Assembly (NCBI GenBank): GCA_024401895.1
Contig: JAKSKE010000005.1
Coordinates: forward strand, 1-58,525
Direction of reading: 5' to 3'
DNA: 58,525 nucleotides
Source: Bacteroidales bacterium
GTDB taxonomy: Bacteria; Bacteroidota; Bacteroidia; Bacteroidales; UBA932
Below the pieces are notes generated by a model. The model did no database searches. It had not been told where the DNA came from and was given only the letters and a program-made list of their open reading frames with translations. The translations under genes were made by a program, and so were the position numbers. Below are positions 33,473 through 43,800 of the stretch, in pieces. Each line of letters begins with the position of its first letter. The stretch's first letter is position 1.

Positions 33473-33985
33473 ATGTCAGCTTATCAAATAGACGAAACCG
33501 ATCGCAAGATTCTTTCCCTGCTGGTCAATGATGCCCGCAAGCCCTTCCTGGAAATTGCCAGGGAATGCGGGATATCCGGCGCAGCCGTCCATCAGAGGGT
33601 TCGCAAAATGGAAAACAGCGGAGTAATCACGGGTTCCCGCATGATGGTAAAACCGTCGGCTCTGGGACTCAACGTTTGTGCCTTCATTGGATTGGAACTT
33701 TCCGAGGACAACAAATACCCGGAGGTTGTCAACGCGCTTAAACACGTTCCCGAAGTCGTTGAATGCCACTTTGTTACCGGCAAAGCAGCCCTTTTCCTAA
33801 AGGTTTACTGCTTCAATAACGACCACCTTATGGAGGTTCTCCTCAACACTATTCAGCGAATCCCGTACGTTCAGTCCACCGACACTATGATTTCCCTGGA
33901 CGAAGCCTTCGGACGCCAGGTATGGGTCAAGGAATACCAGAGCATCAGCTTTATGGCCGGTGCAAGAGAAGAAGGCGTGCAATAG
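33473..33985 (+). CDS. Lrp/AsnC family transcriptional regulator
   Basis: 170-residue regulator. The N-terminal winged HTH (about 5-60) has the recognition region GISGAAVHQRVRKMENSGVI, and the C-terminal RAM/effector domain (about 75-150) includes VVECHFVTGKAALFLKVYC. Lrp-type proteins form octamers that sense amino acids and control metabolism. The start follows the topA stop directly, so it depends on topA transcription. Its 3' end overlaps ispD, read from the other strand, by 35 bases, one of the longer overlaps here. The regulon is unknown. Confidence 0.92.
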   Translation: MSAYQIDETDRKILSLLVNDARKPFLEIARECGISGAAVHQRVRKMENSGVITGSRMMVKPSALGLNVCAFIGLELSEDNKYPEVVNALKHVPEVVECHFVTGKAALFLKVYCFNNDHLMEVLLNTIQRIPYVQSTDTMISLDEAFGRQVWVKEYQSISFMAGAREEGVQ

Positions 33986-34652
33986 CCAGGTCTTCCCGGG
34001 TAGTAAGCTTTATATTCCACCTCTCTCCGTCAACAAACGAGAGAGGTATATTTTTTCTTCTTGCCACCGATGCGTCGTCGGTGAAATTCAGGTCATAAGC
34101 CTGGTCGTATGCCCGTTTAATGACTTCGGAATGGAAAGCCTGAGGGGTCTGTGCGCAGAATACGCGACTGCGGTCGGGGTCGGGGTCGTCGCCGCATACA
34201 AGTTCGCCCCGGCCGTTCCGTTCCAACGTCTTAAGGCTTTCGAAAGAAGGCAGGACAGGTATCACTGCGCAATTCTTTACCGTCTGTTCCGCAATTCGTT
34301 GCAGGAAAGAAACGCTCACTATGGGGCGCACCCCGTCGTGAATAAGCACCGTGGCCCCGTCGGGAACGCGTTGCAGGGCATTCTTCACGGAATGGAACCG
34401 GGTGATGCCTCCTTCTATCAGAGTCTGCTTGTAATTGAATGCGTGTTGGGTGCAGAGGGTTTTCCAGGTAGAAAAATGATTCGCCGGCAATACGGTGAAA
34501 ACTTCTATTCCGGGAAAAGCTTCGATGAATCTTTCGATAGTCCTCTGAAGTATCGGAACCCCATCCAGAATCAGGAATTGCTTGGGCGTTTCGGTGCCCA
34601 TTCTGAGGCCTTGTCCACCAGCCAAAAAAATTCCGTAAATTTTTCTCTCCAT
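33951..34652 (-). CDS. ispD: 2-C-methyl-D-erythritol 4-phosphate cytidylyltransferase
   Basis: 233-residue nucleotidyltransferase of the MEP isoprenoid pathway. The nucleotide loop reads IFLAGGQGLRMGTETPKQFL (AAGxGxRMG in most homologues, here AGGQGLRMG), then LIHDGVRPIVS and QTPQAFHSEVIKRAYDQA. The start is the ATG at 34652; a longer frame starts upstream of the predicted promoter. Ribitol-phosphate cytidylyltransferase (TarI) is a close relative, but teichoic acid genes are absent here and unexpected in this phylum. It is divergent to mreB. Confidence 0.9.
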   Translation of the reverse strand: MERKIYGIFLAGGQGLRMGTETPKQFLILDGVPILQRTIERFIEAFPGIEVFTVLPANHFSTWKTLCTQHAFNYKQTLIEGGITRFHSVKNALQRVPDGATVLIHDGVRPIVSVSFLQRIAEQTVKNCAVIPVLPSFESLKTLERNGRGELVCGDDPDPDRSRVFCAQTPQAFHSEVIKRAYDQAYDLNFTDDASVARRKNIPLSFVDGERWNIKLTTREDLAIARLLLLHRP

Positions 34653-34668
34653 AGCTTCTATCTTGTTA

Positions 34669-34686
34669 CAAAAATAATTATTTTTG
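34669..34686. promoter_or_regulatory. Palindromic divergent promoter of ispD and mreB
   Basis: CAAAAATAATTATTTTTG is a perfect 18-base palindrome. It supplies a TATTTTTG -7 box on each strand: minus at 34676-34669 for ispD and plus at 34679-34686 for mreB, two bases apart. The -33 elements, expected in the opposite gene's leader, are weak. The arrangement makes simultaneous binding of two polymerases unlikely. Confidence 0.55.
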
Positions 34687-34724
34687 CATATTGTAGAGCA
34701 AATTATCAACTCTAAACCATAATT

Positions 34725-35747
34725 ATGGCTTTTTCTTTTTTAAACCAAGAACTTGCAATTGACCTGGGAACCGCCAACACCGTCGTTTATCAGAACGACC
34801 AAATGGTTCTGGATGAACCCAGCATTGTTGCTGTAGACAATAATTCCGGCAGGTGTATGGCTATTGGCCAGAGTGCAAAACTCATGCACGACAGAACCAA
34901 TCCCGGTATCAGAACAATCCGCCCGCTCAAGGACGGCGTCATTGCAGACTTCAACGCCGCAGAAATGATGATTCGCGGCTTCATCAAACAAGTCAGCAGC
35001 AAAAGACCCAGCATTTTCACTCCGAATATCAAAATGGTCATTGGAATCCCTTCGGGTTCCACCGAGGTTGAAATACGTGCCGTGCGCGACTCTGCCGAGC
35101 ACGCCGGAGGAAGAGACGTTTTCCTTATCTATGAACCTATGGCGGCCGCATTGGGCATTGACCTCAACATAGAAGCCCCTCAGGGAAATATGATTGTAGA
35201 CATTGGCGGCGGCACCACCGAAATTGCAGTAATTTCACTCGGCGGCATAGTGGCCAGCGAAAGCCTTCGTGTGGGTGGAGACGTTTTCACCGAAGACATT
35301 ACCCAGTACCTGAGGCAGCAGCACAACATAAAAGTGGGTGAAATCACGGCAGAAAAAGTGAAGATTGCCGTAGGCGCCGTAATTCAGGAACTGGACGTAG
35401 AACCCGAACCCATAAAAGTGCGCGGCCCCAATCTTATGACGGCACACCCGGTCGAGGCCATTGTAACGTATCAGGAAATGGCCCACTGCCTGGACAAATC
35501 TATTGCAAAGATAGAGTCTGCCATCCTTCACGTTTTGGAAGAAACTCCTCCCGAGCTTTATTCCGACATTGTTGACAACGGTATCTGGCTGTCTGGAGGT
35601 GGTTCTCTCCTCAGGGGTTTGGCAAAACGCCTGTTCGACAAAGTGAACATAGAATTCCACGTTGCAGACGATCCTCTTCACGCAGTTGCAAGAGGCACGT
35701 GCAAGGCCCTTAAGAACACCGACAAATATCCTTTCCTTATGAGATAA
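34725..35747 (+). CDS. mreB: Rod-shape determining protein MreB
   Basis: 340-residue actin homologue that forms membrane-bound filaments guiding lateral wall synthesis. Nucleotide motifs are LAIDLGTANTVVY (phosphate 1, about 10-22), NMIVDIGGGTTEIAVISLGG (phosphate 2) and GIWLSGGGSLLRGLAKRL (adenosine). A likely amphipathic or hydrophobic N-terminal start (MAFSFLNQE) can bind membrane. It leads a compact operon mreB-mreC-mreD-mrdA-rodA with gaps of at most a few bases. The stop shares one base with the mreC start. Confidence 0.97.
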   Translation: MAFSFLNQELAIDLGTANTVVYQNDQMVLDEPSIVAVDNNSGRCMAIGQSAKLMHDRTNPGIRTIRPLKDGVIADFNAAEMMIRGFIKQVSSKRPSIFTPNIKMVIGIPSGSTEVEIRAVRDSAEHAGGRDVFLIYEPMAAALGIDLNIEAPQGNMIVDIGGGTTEIAVISLGGIVASESLRVGGDVFTEDITQYLRQQHNIKVGEITAEKVKIAVGAVIQELDVEPEPIKVRGPNLMTAHPVEAIVTYQEMAHCLDKSIAKIESAILHVLEETPPELYSDIVDNGIWLSGGGSLLRGLAKRLFDKVNIEFHVADDPLHAVARGTCKALKNTDKYPFLMR

Positions 35748-36568
35748 TGACCAAAGGAAAGAGGGACTATTCTATACTTGTAAGCGCGGCTCTCTTCATT
35801 GGATTGGAGATTGCCGCCTTTGGTATGTTAAGCTACGGTTCGGCTCTTCACAACGTATGGATCAACCGTATGTCCCATCGCACCGTTGCCACTCTGTGGG
35901 GGTGGGAGGAAACTGTCAAAAGCTACTTTGCGCTCAGAAAGAAGATTGAAGTCGTAACCCGCGAGAACGAAGAACTGTCGGGTGCCGTAAGGGCGTTGCA
36001 GAACGAACTCATCAAAGCCGGAATAGATACGCCCGACGTATCGGAAGGGTTCACATATACCCCTGCAACCATTGTGAAAATGAGCCGTAACAACCGTCTG
36101 AACTATGTGATTCTGGACAAGGGCTCCCGCGACGGAGTTGAACCGGGCGACGGAATCATTACCGCCTGCGGAGTAATAGGCATTGTAGATGCCGTGGACG
36201 AGCACCTTTCCTACGGGCAGTCCACTATGAACCTGAACTCCAGCGTGAGTGCAAGAATCGGGCATTCGGGGATTGTAGGTCCCCTGTCCTGGGACGGCAA
36301 GTCCAACGACAAGGCAAGAATCTCCAACCTGCCGCTTCACATTACGGCCGAAAAGGGAGACACCGTCTATACCAGCGGCATCTCGGCGGTCTTTCCCGGC
36401 GACATTCCCCTGGGAATAACCGGCGACGTAAGCATTGTGAACGGCGCCACCAATATGATAGACGTGCATCTGTTCCAGGATTATTCGTCGGTACGGTACG
36501 TCACTCTGGTAAAGAAAGTCGGAAAAGACGAGATTGAAAATCTCGAAGAATACGCCAACACCCATTAG
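35747..36568 (+). CDS. mreC: Rod-shape determining protein MreC
   Basis: 273-residue periplasmic organiser of the elongasome. One membrane helix (about 10-30), a coiled coil (about 58-90, RKKIEVVTRENEELSGAVRALQNELI) and a beta-barrel double domain (about 105-270) with LDKGSRDGVEPGDGIITACGVIGIV. MreC activates the PBP2-RodA complex. It is placed between mreB (one-base overlap) and mreD (three-base gap). Confidence 0.95.
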   Translation: MTKGKRDYSILVSAALFIGLEIAAFGMLSYGSALHNVWINRMSHRTVATLWGWEETVKSYFALRKKIEVVTRENEELSGAVRALQNELIKAGIDTPDVSEGFTYTPATIVKMSRNNRLNYVILDKGSRDGVEPGDGIITACGVIGIVDAVDEHLSYGQSTMNLNSSVSARIGHSGIVGPLSWDGKSNDKARISNLPLHITAEKGDTVYTSGISAVFPGDIPLGITGDVSIVNGATNMIDVHLFQDYSSVRYVTLVKKVGKDEIENLEEYANTH

Positions 36569-36571
36569 CCT

Positions 36572-37072
36572 ATGAGAGACAGCGCATTCTACTTCATATT
36601 CGCAGTTACTGCAATTCTGCAGATTCTGGTAAACGTCTTTCTGCATCTGCCGGCCTGGCTGACCATTTGCATTCTGCCGGCCCTGATTGCTCTGGCCCCT
36701 TTGCGAATCCGTACGCCATTCCTGCTCATCATTGCCTTCATTACCGCCTTTCTGACCGACTTCCTTACATCGGGAATACTCGGTCTTACGGTAGTTTCGC
36801 TTCTGCCGGTAGCCTTCCTTCGCAATTTTCTCTATAAAATCTTCATTGGGAAAGAATCTTTTACAAGAAAAAACGACATCTCGTCAAAAAAACACGGGTT
36901 GCTTCGCATCTCCGGCATTCTGGTTGTGTCGTTCCTGGTTTATTTCCTGATTTTTGTCCTGGCCGACTCTGCAGGAACCCGGCCGCTCCTTTTCAACGGA
37001 CTCAGGATACTTTGCTCTATGACGGCAAGCTATGTGATTTCTTTGATTCTAATCAAATTCATTGCTTCGTAG
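36572..37072 (+). CDS. mreD: Rod-shape determining protein MreD
   Basis: 166-residue inner-membrane protein with about five helices: RDSAFYFIFAVTAILQILVNVF near the start, then LPAWLTICILPALIAL, and FLLIIAFITAFLTDFLTSGILGLTVVSLLPVAFLR. MreD sequences vary a lot; length, hydropathy and the position between mreC and mrdA identify it. It ends in TAG two bases before the mrdA ATG. Confidence 0.9.
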   Translation: MRDSAFYFIFAVTAILQILVNVFLHLPAWLTICILPALIALAPLRIRTPFLLIIAFITAFLTDFLTSGILGLTVVSLLPVAFLRNFLYKIFIGKESFTRKNDISSKKHGLLRISGILVVSFLVYFLIFVLADSAGTRPLLFNGLRILCSMTASYVISLILIKFIAS

Positions 37073-37073
37073 T

Positions 37074-38909
37074 ATGAGCCGGTTTCCCAAAATAGAAAGA
37101 TATAAAAAGCTGCTGGTCGGGCTTGGCATCTTCGTCCTCATTCTGCTTGGAAAACTTTTCTACATTCAGATAATCGACGACAAGTACAAGATAAGCGCCT
37201 CCAACAACTCAATGTATTACGAGACGGTTAACGTTCCCCGGGGCATAATCTACGACCGCAACGGAAAGATTCTGGTAGAGAACCGCATCTCCTACGAAAT
37301 TCTGTGCACCCCCAGGGAGACCCGGGAGTTCGACACGCTGGAACTTGCCAACGTGCTGGAAATAGACCCGGAATATATTCGCGGCAAAATGCAGGATTAC
37401 AAGCTGCACCGCACCCGAATAGGTTACCAGTCTGTCACCTTCCTGCGGCAGGTAGAGGTCGATAATTATATGAAATTCGCCGAACTCGAATACCGTTTCC
37501 CGGGATTCAAGGCCGTTGTGCGCACTACCAGGGAATATCCGTTCAATGCCGGAGGGAATCTGTTGGGATATGTTTCCGAGGTCGATGCCGACTATATTGC
37601 CAAACACCCCGGCTATAAGCCCGGAGACTATGCCGGAAAAACCGGGCTGGAGGCCGCGAGGGAAAGCGACCTGCGCGGAATCAAAGGCTATAAGATTTAT
37701 GTGCGGGATTCGAAAGGAAGGATTCTGAACTCCTTCCGCGACGGCGAATTCGACAAAGACGCCGTTCCCGGCAAGAATATCACCACCACAATAGACGCCG
37801 ACCTGCAGCAGTACGGGCAGGCCCTTATGCAGGGCAAGGTTGGAAGTCTGGTTGCAATTGAACCGTCCACCGGAGAAATACTCACAATGGTTTCTTCTCC
37901 CGGAATCGACGTTGAAATGCTCCACGACATAGGCAAATACTATCCCCAGATTTCTGCCAACAAGCACCGTCCAATGTTCAACCGCACCGTAATGGCTTCC
38001 TACCCTCCGGGGTCGGTTTTCAAACTGGTAAACGGGCTTATCGGCCTGCAGGAAGGGGTTCTCGAGCCCTGGTACACATACCCGTGCTACTATGGTTACA
38101 ACTATTCCTCCAGCAAAAAGCTCGGCTGTCACGGGCACCGTTCTCCAATCAATTTCGAAGAGGCGGTAATGATGTCCTGCAATGCCTACTTCTGCTATGT
38201 TCTGAGGAACATTCTCGAGAACAGGAAATACCCCGACTTCGAGAAAGCCTTCAACCGCTGGAGGGAATACGTTATGAGCTTCGGATTCGGACAGAAACTG
38301 GGCAGCGACTTTCCCGGAGAACTGAACGGCAACGTTCCAAGCTCCAACTTCTACAATAAAATGTACGGCAAAAACCGATGGAGATTCCCCACCATCGTAT
38401 CGCTTTCCATAGGTCAGGGGGAAATTGGAGCCACTCCCCTGCAGATAGCGAATCTTGCAGCGATTGTTGCCAATCGCGGATATTACTATATCCCCCACAT
38501 TGTGAAGGCCTCCGAAGGAGTCGAGATAGACAGCAAGTACTACGAGAAGAACTATACAATGGTCGATACCACCCTGTTCCCCTACGCCATCTCGGGTATG
38601 TGGAGGGCGGTAAATGACCTGGGTGCCGGAGGAACCGCCAACTCGGCCTATGTGAAAGGGCTGGATATATGCGGGAAAACCGGAACCGCGCAGAATCCGC
38701 ACGGCAAGGACAATTCGGTGTTCCTGTGCTTCGCTCCCAAGGACAATCCCCGCATTGCGGTAGCCGCCTATGTCGAGAATGCCGGATGGGGCGGCACCTG
38801 GGCCTGCCCTATAGCTTCGCTCCTGGTAGAAAAATATCTCAACGGAGAAATCGGAGAATTCCGCAAGGATCTCGAAAACAGAATACTTACAACCAGTTTC
38901 ATTCAATAG
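37074..38909 (+). CDS. mrdA: Penicillin-binding protein 2, transpeptidase of the elongasome
   Basis: 611-residue class B PBP from MSRFPKIERYKKLLVGLG. The N-terminal membrane helix (about 14-34) is followed by the dimerisation domain (YDRNGKILVENRISYEIL) and the transpeptidase domain. Active-site motifs are YPPGSVFK (Ser314, Lys317), SCN in MMSCNAYFCYV, and KTGTAQNPHG. It cross-links new glycan strands made by RodA. The ATG at 37074 is preferred over a TTG 12 bases upstream that lies within mreD. RodA follows after three bases. Confidence 0.95.
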   Translation: MSRFPKIERYKKLLVGLGIFVLILLGKLFYIQIIDDKYKISASNNSMYYETVNVPRGIIYDRNGKILVENRISYEILCTPRETREFDTLELANVLEIDPEYIRGKMQDYKLHRTRIGYQSVTFLRQVEVDNYMKFAELEYRFPGFKAVVRTTREYPFNAGGNLLGYVSEVDADYIAKHPGYKPGDYAGKTGLEAARESDLRGIKGYKIYVRDSKGRILNSFRDGEFDKDAVPGKNITTTIDADLQQYGQALMQGKVGSLVAIEPSTGEILTMVSSPGIDVEMLHDIGKYYPQISANKHRPMFNRTVMASYPPGSVFKLVNGLIGLQEGVLEPWYTYPCYYGYNYSSSKKLGCHGHRSPINFEEAVMMSCNAYFCYVLRNILENRKYPDFEKAFNRWREYVMSFGFGQKLGSDFPGELNGNVPSSNFYNKMYGKNRWRFPTIVSLSIGQGEIGATPLQIANLAAIVANRGYYYIPHIVKASEGVEIDSKYYEKNYTMVDTTLFPYAISGMWRAVNDLGAGGTANSAYVKGLDICGKTGTAQNPHGKDNSVFLCFAPKDNPRIAVAAYVENAGWGGTWACPIASLLVEKYLNGEIGEFRKDLENRILTTSFIQ

Positions 38910-38912
38910 CAG

Positions 38913-40190
38913 ATGGAAGGAGCAGTCATACAGCGGAAAATAGACTGGAGCCTGGTTATCACCTGGCTGCTCCTTATTGTTCTGGGATGGATGAACATCT
39001 ATGCCTCGGTTCACTTTGCAACCAGCCCCGACCTTGTAACCAGACCCGGTAAACAACTTGTATGGATAGCCACGGCAATGGTGCTGGCAGCCATAATTCT
39101 GTTTATGTTCAAACCCCGCCTGTGGGAGGTCGTCTCGCTGCCGGGATACATTCTGGTGGTGATTCTGCTTGTGGCGGTCATTTTCCTGGGAAGCGACATC
39201 AAAGGCTCCAGGTCCTGGCTCACTTTTGGTCCTATCAGCTTCCAGCCTGCCGAGCTGTCAAAAATCACTACCTCGCTGGCGCTGGCGTCGCTATTGGGTA
39301 AAAACGGATTCAAGCTCGACAACTTCAAGAGCTGGTTTCTTACGATTCTCACCATCGCGGTTCCGGCCGCTGCCATTCTCCTTGAAAAAGAAACCGGTTC
39401 AATGCTGGTTTACTCGGGATTCTTTTTCGTGCTTTACCGGGAAGGAATGTCGGGTTGGGTACTGGGGTTCATTTTCCTCTCAATCCTTCTGTTCATTTTT
39501 ACTCTTATAGGTCCCGTATGGGTTCCTTTTGCCATTCTTACGGTAGCAATGGCGGTGTTTTTCCTTACAAAGTACCGGCACAGCAGAAGGAGTTACAGGC
39601 GCAAGCACAAGATAAAACAAATCGCCAATGCCACAGTCCTGGCCTTCCTCACCGGAGCAGTGATTATATTTATGTCCGACTTTGCCTTCAACCGCATATT
39701 GAAAGACCATCAGAGAGGCCGAATCGAAGTGCTCCTGGGATTGAAGGAAGACCCCAGCGGAGTGGGATACAATGTAAACCAGTCTATGATTGCCATCGGC
39801 TCCGGCGGTTTTTCGGGCAAGGGTTATCTGCAGGGAACACAAACCACTTACGGTTTTGTGCCCGAGCAAAGCACCGACTTCATTTTCTGTACCGTAGGAG
39901 AAGAATGGGGGTTTCTGGGATGCCTGGTTGTCATTGCACTCTATGCATTCCTTATTGTAAGAATCGTGCTCGATGCCGAAAGTTGCAGGGAAAAATTCAA
40001 CCGCACGTATGGTTACTGCGTTGCCGCCTGCTTCTTTATGCATCTTATCATAAACGTTGGTATGACGGTAGGGCTAATGCCAGTGATAGGTATTCCCCTG
40101 CCCTTTATGAGCTACGGAGGGTCTTCGCTTTGGGGATTCACGGTAATGCTGTTTATTTTCATTGCCCTGCACAGGCACGAGAACTATTAA
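38913..40190 (+). CDS. rodA: Peptidoglycan glycosyltransferase RodA (SEDS)
   Basis: 425-residue SEDS-family polymerase with about ten membrane helices. Signatures are GSDIKGSRSWLTFGPISFQPAELSKI (about 87-112), ALLILEKETGSMLVY, AIGSGGFSGKGYLQGTQTTYGFVPEQSTDFIF and the last, LPFMSYGGSSL. The aspartate after KGSR-type loop regions is not catalytic; the essential Asp in the large loop is probably in PEQSTDFIF. FtsW is the division paralogue, but the mrdA neighbour and the mreBCD operon mark this as RodA. Confidence 0.94.
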   Translation: MEGAVIQRKIDWSLVITWLLLIVLGWMNIYASVHFATSPDLVTRPGKQLVWIATAMVLAAIILFMFKPRLWEVVSLPGYILVVILLVAVIFLGSDIKGSRSWLTFGPISFQPAELSKITTSLALASLLGKNGFKLDNFKSWFLTILTIAVPAAAILLEKETGSMLVYSGFFFVLYREGMSGWVLGFIFLSILLFIFTLIGPVWVPFAILTVAMAVFFLTKYRHSRRSYRRKHKIKQIANATVLAFLTGAVIIFMSDFAFNRILKDHQRGRIEVLLGLKEDPSGVGYNVNQSMIAIGSGGFSGKGYLQGTQTTYGFVPEQSTDFIFCTVGEEWGFLGCLVVIALYAFLIVRIVLDAESCREKFNRTYGYCVAACFFMHLIINVGMTVGLMPVIGIPLPFMSYGGSSLWGFTVMLFIFIALHRHENY

Positions 40191-40203
40191 TTTTCAGACA
40201 TTT

Positions 40204-40839
40204 ATGAAGAACATCATATTTGATTTCGACGGCACTCTGGCCGACTCTGCGAAGGGAATTGTGTTTACCGAATGGGAACTGCTCAAGGAACTTGGGCTGC
40301 CGCACAGGAGCGAAGAGCAGATTTGCAATGCGATTGGCCTTCCTCTGGCAGAGGCACTCCGGGTGGGCGGAAACATTCCGGCAGAGATGCTCGACCGGGC
40401 ATCGGAAAGGTTTCACTCGCTGTTTTTTGAAATAGCTCCGCAGCATATCGTTTTGTTTCCCACAGTAAAGGAAACCCTTGAGCGGCTCCAAGAGCTGGGC
40501 ATTCCTATGGCTATTGCCACATCCAGGGGACGGGATTCCCTCGACTTTCTTCTTGACACGCTCGGCATTGCCCGGTTCTTCACTTTGTGCATTGCCGCAA
40601 AGGACGTGGAAAAGCACAAACCGGAGCCCGAGCCGGTCCTCAAGATTATGGAAAAAATGTCCTGGAAGCCCGAAGAAACCCTTGTGGTTGGAGACACCAC
40701 CTTCGACATTCTTATGGGCAAGCGTGCCGGATGCCCCACCGTAGGCGTCACTTACGGAAACCACTCCCGCGAAATCCTGCTTGGCGCAGAACCTTCATAT
40801 TTAGCCGATTCCTTTGAAAAAATACTTTCCATCATATGA
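40204..40839 (+). CDS. HAD-superfamily hydrolase, phosphoglycolate-phosphatase-like
   Basis: 211 residues from MKNIIFDFDGTLADSAKGIV; an ATG 42 bases upstream lies within rodA and is rejected. Motif I is DFDGT (nucleophile Asp7, Asp9), motif II is IATSRG, the conserved Lys is in KHKPEPEPVLKIM, and motif III is VGDTTFDILMGKRAG. A helical cap domain is inserted between motifs I and II, so this is subfamily IA. The substrate could be phosphoglycolate, a pyrophosphate or a sugar phosphate. The gene overlaps the tricorn-like gene by four bases (ATGA). Confidence 0.9.
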   Translation: MKNIIFDFDGTLADSAKGIVFTEWELLKELGLPHRSEEQICNAIGLPLAEALRVGGNIPAEMLDRASERFHSLFFEIAPQHIVLFPTVKETLERLQELGIPMAIATSRGRDSLDFLLDTLGIARFFTLCIAAKDVEKHKPEPEPVLKIMEKMSWKPEETLVVGDTTFDILMGKRAGCPTVGVTYGNHSREILLGAEPSYLADSFEKILSII

Positions 40840-43800
40840 AAAAACTTATTTCCTTTGCGGTTTCAATATTTGCCGCTACCCTTATTTCTACTGCCGCCGC
40901 ACCTCTGTGGATGCGGGACGTAAAAATTTCGCCCGACGGAGAAAAAATACTTTTCTGCTACAAAGGAGATATTTTTGTCGTATCCTCGAATGGCGGTGCG
41001 GCACAGCGTCTCACCACCCTTCCAAGTTATGAACAGACCCCGTTCTGGAGCCCCGACGGCAAGACCATAGCCTTCGCCAGCGACAGGAACGGAAGTCACG
41101 ACATTTACGTTATGCCGGCGGACGGCGGTACGGCCACTCGCCTTACCGGCAATTCGGCAACCGAACTCCCTCTGGGCTTTACGCCCGACGGACGCAACGT
41201 GCTTTACAGTGCATATATCCAAGCTCCGGCAACCAGCGTCCAGTTCCCCCGTACCAGCCTCACCCAGGTTTATTCTGTACCCGTGAACGGAGGGAAAAGC
41301 GTGCAGGTGCTCGGAACCCCGGCTCAGGCCCTGTCCTACAATCCCGACGGTTCATTTTTTCTTTATCAGGATACAAAAGGAATGGAAAACACCTGGCGCA
41401 AGCATCATATCTCTTCTGCAACGCGCGACATTTGGAAATATGACACGGCTACAGGGCGTCATACAAACCTTACCGCCCGCCCGGGCGAGGACCTCGACCC
41501 CGTCCTTTGCGGCAACACGGTTTATTTGCTCAGCGAACCTTCGACCGGCGATGCACGTCCTCGCCCGGAGGGATGGCAGACCAGCATAAACGTGTACAGT
41601 TTCGCTCTGGACAAACCTTCCGAAATGACTCAGGTTTCGCATTTCAAAACACACCCGGTACGCTTCCTGAGTATGGGAGGAGGCAAGCTCTGCTACACCT
41701 GGGACGGCGAAATCTACACCCAGATTCCCGGTGCCCAGCCTCGGAAACTTACCATTGACGTAGTGCTCGACGAAAATAATCCCGTTCTTAAGCAGACTGC
41801 TTCGGGAAATGCCACCGAGGCCGCTGTAAGCCCGGACGGAAAGCAGATTGCACTTATCGTACGGGGTGAAGTTTTCGTTACATCTGTGGACTATACCACC
41901 ACCAAGAGAATTACCAACACTCCCGGCAGCGAAAGCGGAGTATGTTTCGGAAAAGATTCACGCACAATCATATACGCATCGGACAGAAACGGTACAAACC
42001 AGTTGTACGAAGCCCGCATTGCACGCAAGGAAGACCCCGATTTTGCAAATGCAACTTTAATTGAGGAGAAACCGCTCCTGCCCAAGGCGGGGGTTGACCG
42101 CAGCGCTCCCAAGATATCTCCCGACGGAAAGAAACTCGCCTTTATTGAAGACCGCACCAAACTTATGGTGGCCGACCTCTCTTCGGGTAACATAACCCAG
42201 ATTACCGACGGTTCCTGCTGGTTCGACCTTGGCTGCCCCTTCGCCTACGACTGGAGCCGCGACAGCAAATGGCTGACCCTGGAATATGTCCCCAACGCCC
42301 ACGACCCTTATTACAACATTGGCCTTGTATGCGCAAAGGGAGGAGAGATTACCGACCTTACCGGCAGCGGATATATGAATTTCAGCCCCAAATTCACTCT
42401 CGACGGCAGCGCCATTATCTTTGAAAGCGACCGCTTTGGTATGCGCTCGCACGCTTCCTGGGGCTCTCTGCAAGATGTATTTATCTGCTTCCTCAACAAA
42501 GAGGCAATGGACCGGTTCAATATGAGCAAGGAAGACATTGAGCTGAGCAATGCCGACAAGAAAGGAAAGAAAGATAAAAAGGACTCCTTAAAGACCGTCA
42601 AGGTAGAACTTGAAGGAATTGAAGACCGTATTATGCGCCTTACGCGCAGCAGCTGCAACCTCGGAAGTGAGATTATTACCAAGGATGGCAGCAAGATGTA
42701 TTTCACGGCAAACTACGAAGGCAGTATGGATTTGTGGTCTATGAATCTCAAGACCCGTGAGATCCGCCTTGTGTCCAAGGGTTCAAGCGGTTCGTTCGAT
42801 TCCGACGCCGAGGGCAAAACGCTGTTCCTGCTGGGCCGCTCATTCCAGAAACTGGATTCAGACAAGCTTAAACCAATAAGCTACTCGGCAGAGTATTACC
42901 TCGACCACGCGGCCGAACGGGAGGCTATGTTCGACTTTGTACAGAGGGAAGAGGCAAAGCGATTCTACTGCACCGATATGCACGGAGTCGATTGGAATAT
43001 GTACTGCGATTCTTACCGCAAGTTCCTCCCCCATATTTCCAACAACTACGATTTCTCGGAGATGCTGAGTGAACTCCTGGGCGAACTTAACGTGTCGCAT
43101 ACGGGGTCGGGGTACCGGGCCGCTTTGAAAAACGGTGAACCTACCGGTGATCTGGGCCTGCTTTTCGACCTTACCTACAACGGAGCAGGTCTCAAGGTAG
43201 CGGAAGTTGTTGAGGGTGGTCCCTGCGACAAAAACAGCATTGAATGCAAAGCCGGCAACATTATTACTCACATAAACGGAGTTGCCGTTGACGATACCGA
43301 CATCAGCCTCCTGCTCAAGGGCACCGTAGGCAAGAAAACCCTCGTGAGCATAAAGGGAAAGAAGGATATGGTGGTGGTGCCCGTTTCCAGCGCAACAATG
43401 AACAACCTTATGTACAAACGTTGGGTAAAACAGCGTGCGGCCGATGTGGAGCGGCTCTCTGGAGGACGTCTTGGCTATGTGCACATTCAGAGTATGAACG
43501 ATGCCAGCTTCCGTACAATCTATAACGACCTGCTTGGAAAATATTACAAGTGCGAAGGCATTGTGATTGACCAGCGGTTCAATGGTGGAGGAAGAATGCA
43601 CGAAGACATTGAAATCCTGTTTGAAGGCGAAAAATATCTCACGCAGGTGGTACGCGGACGCGAGTCCTGCGATATGCCCTCGCGCAGGTGGAACAAGCCC
43701 AGCATAATGCTGCAGTGCGAATGCGACTACAGCAATGCACACGGCACTCCCTGGGTTTACCACTATAAGAAGATTGGCAAGCTCGTGGGTGCCCCGGTTC

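Noticed and set aside
37209..39056. Open frame of 615 codons on the minus strand across mrdA
   Set aside because: It lies antisense to a PBP2 with all active-site motifs, contains no recognisable domain, and reflects codon bias of the real gene.
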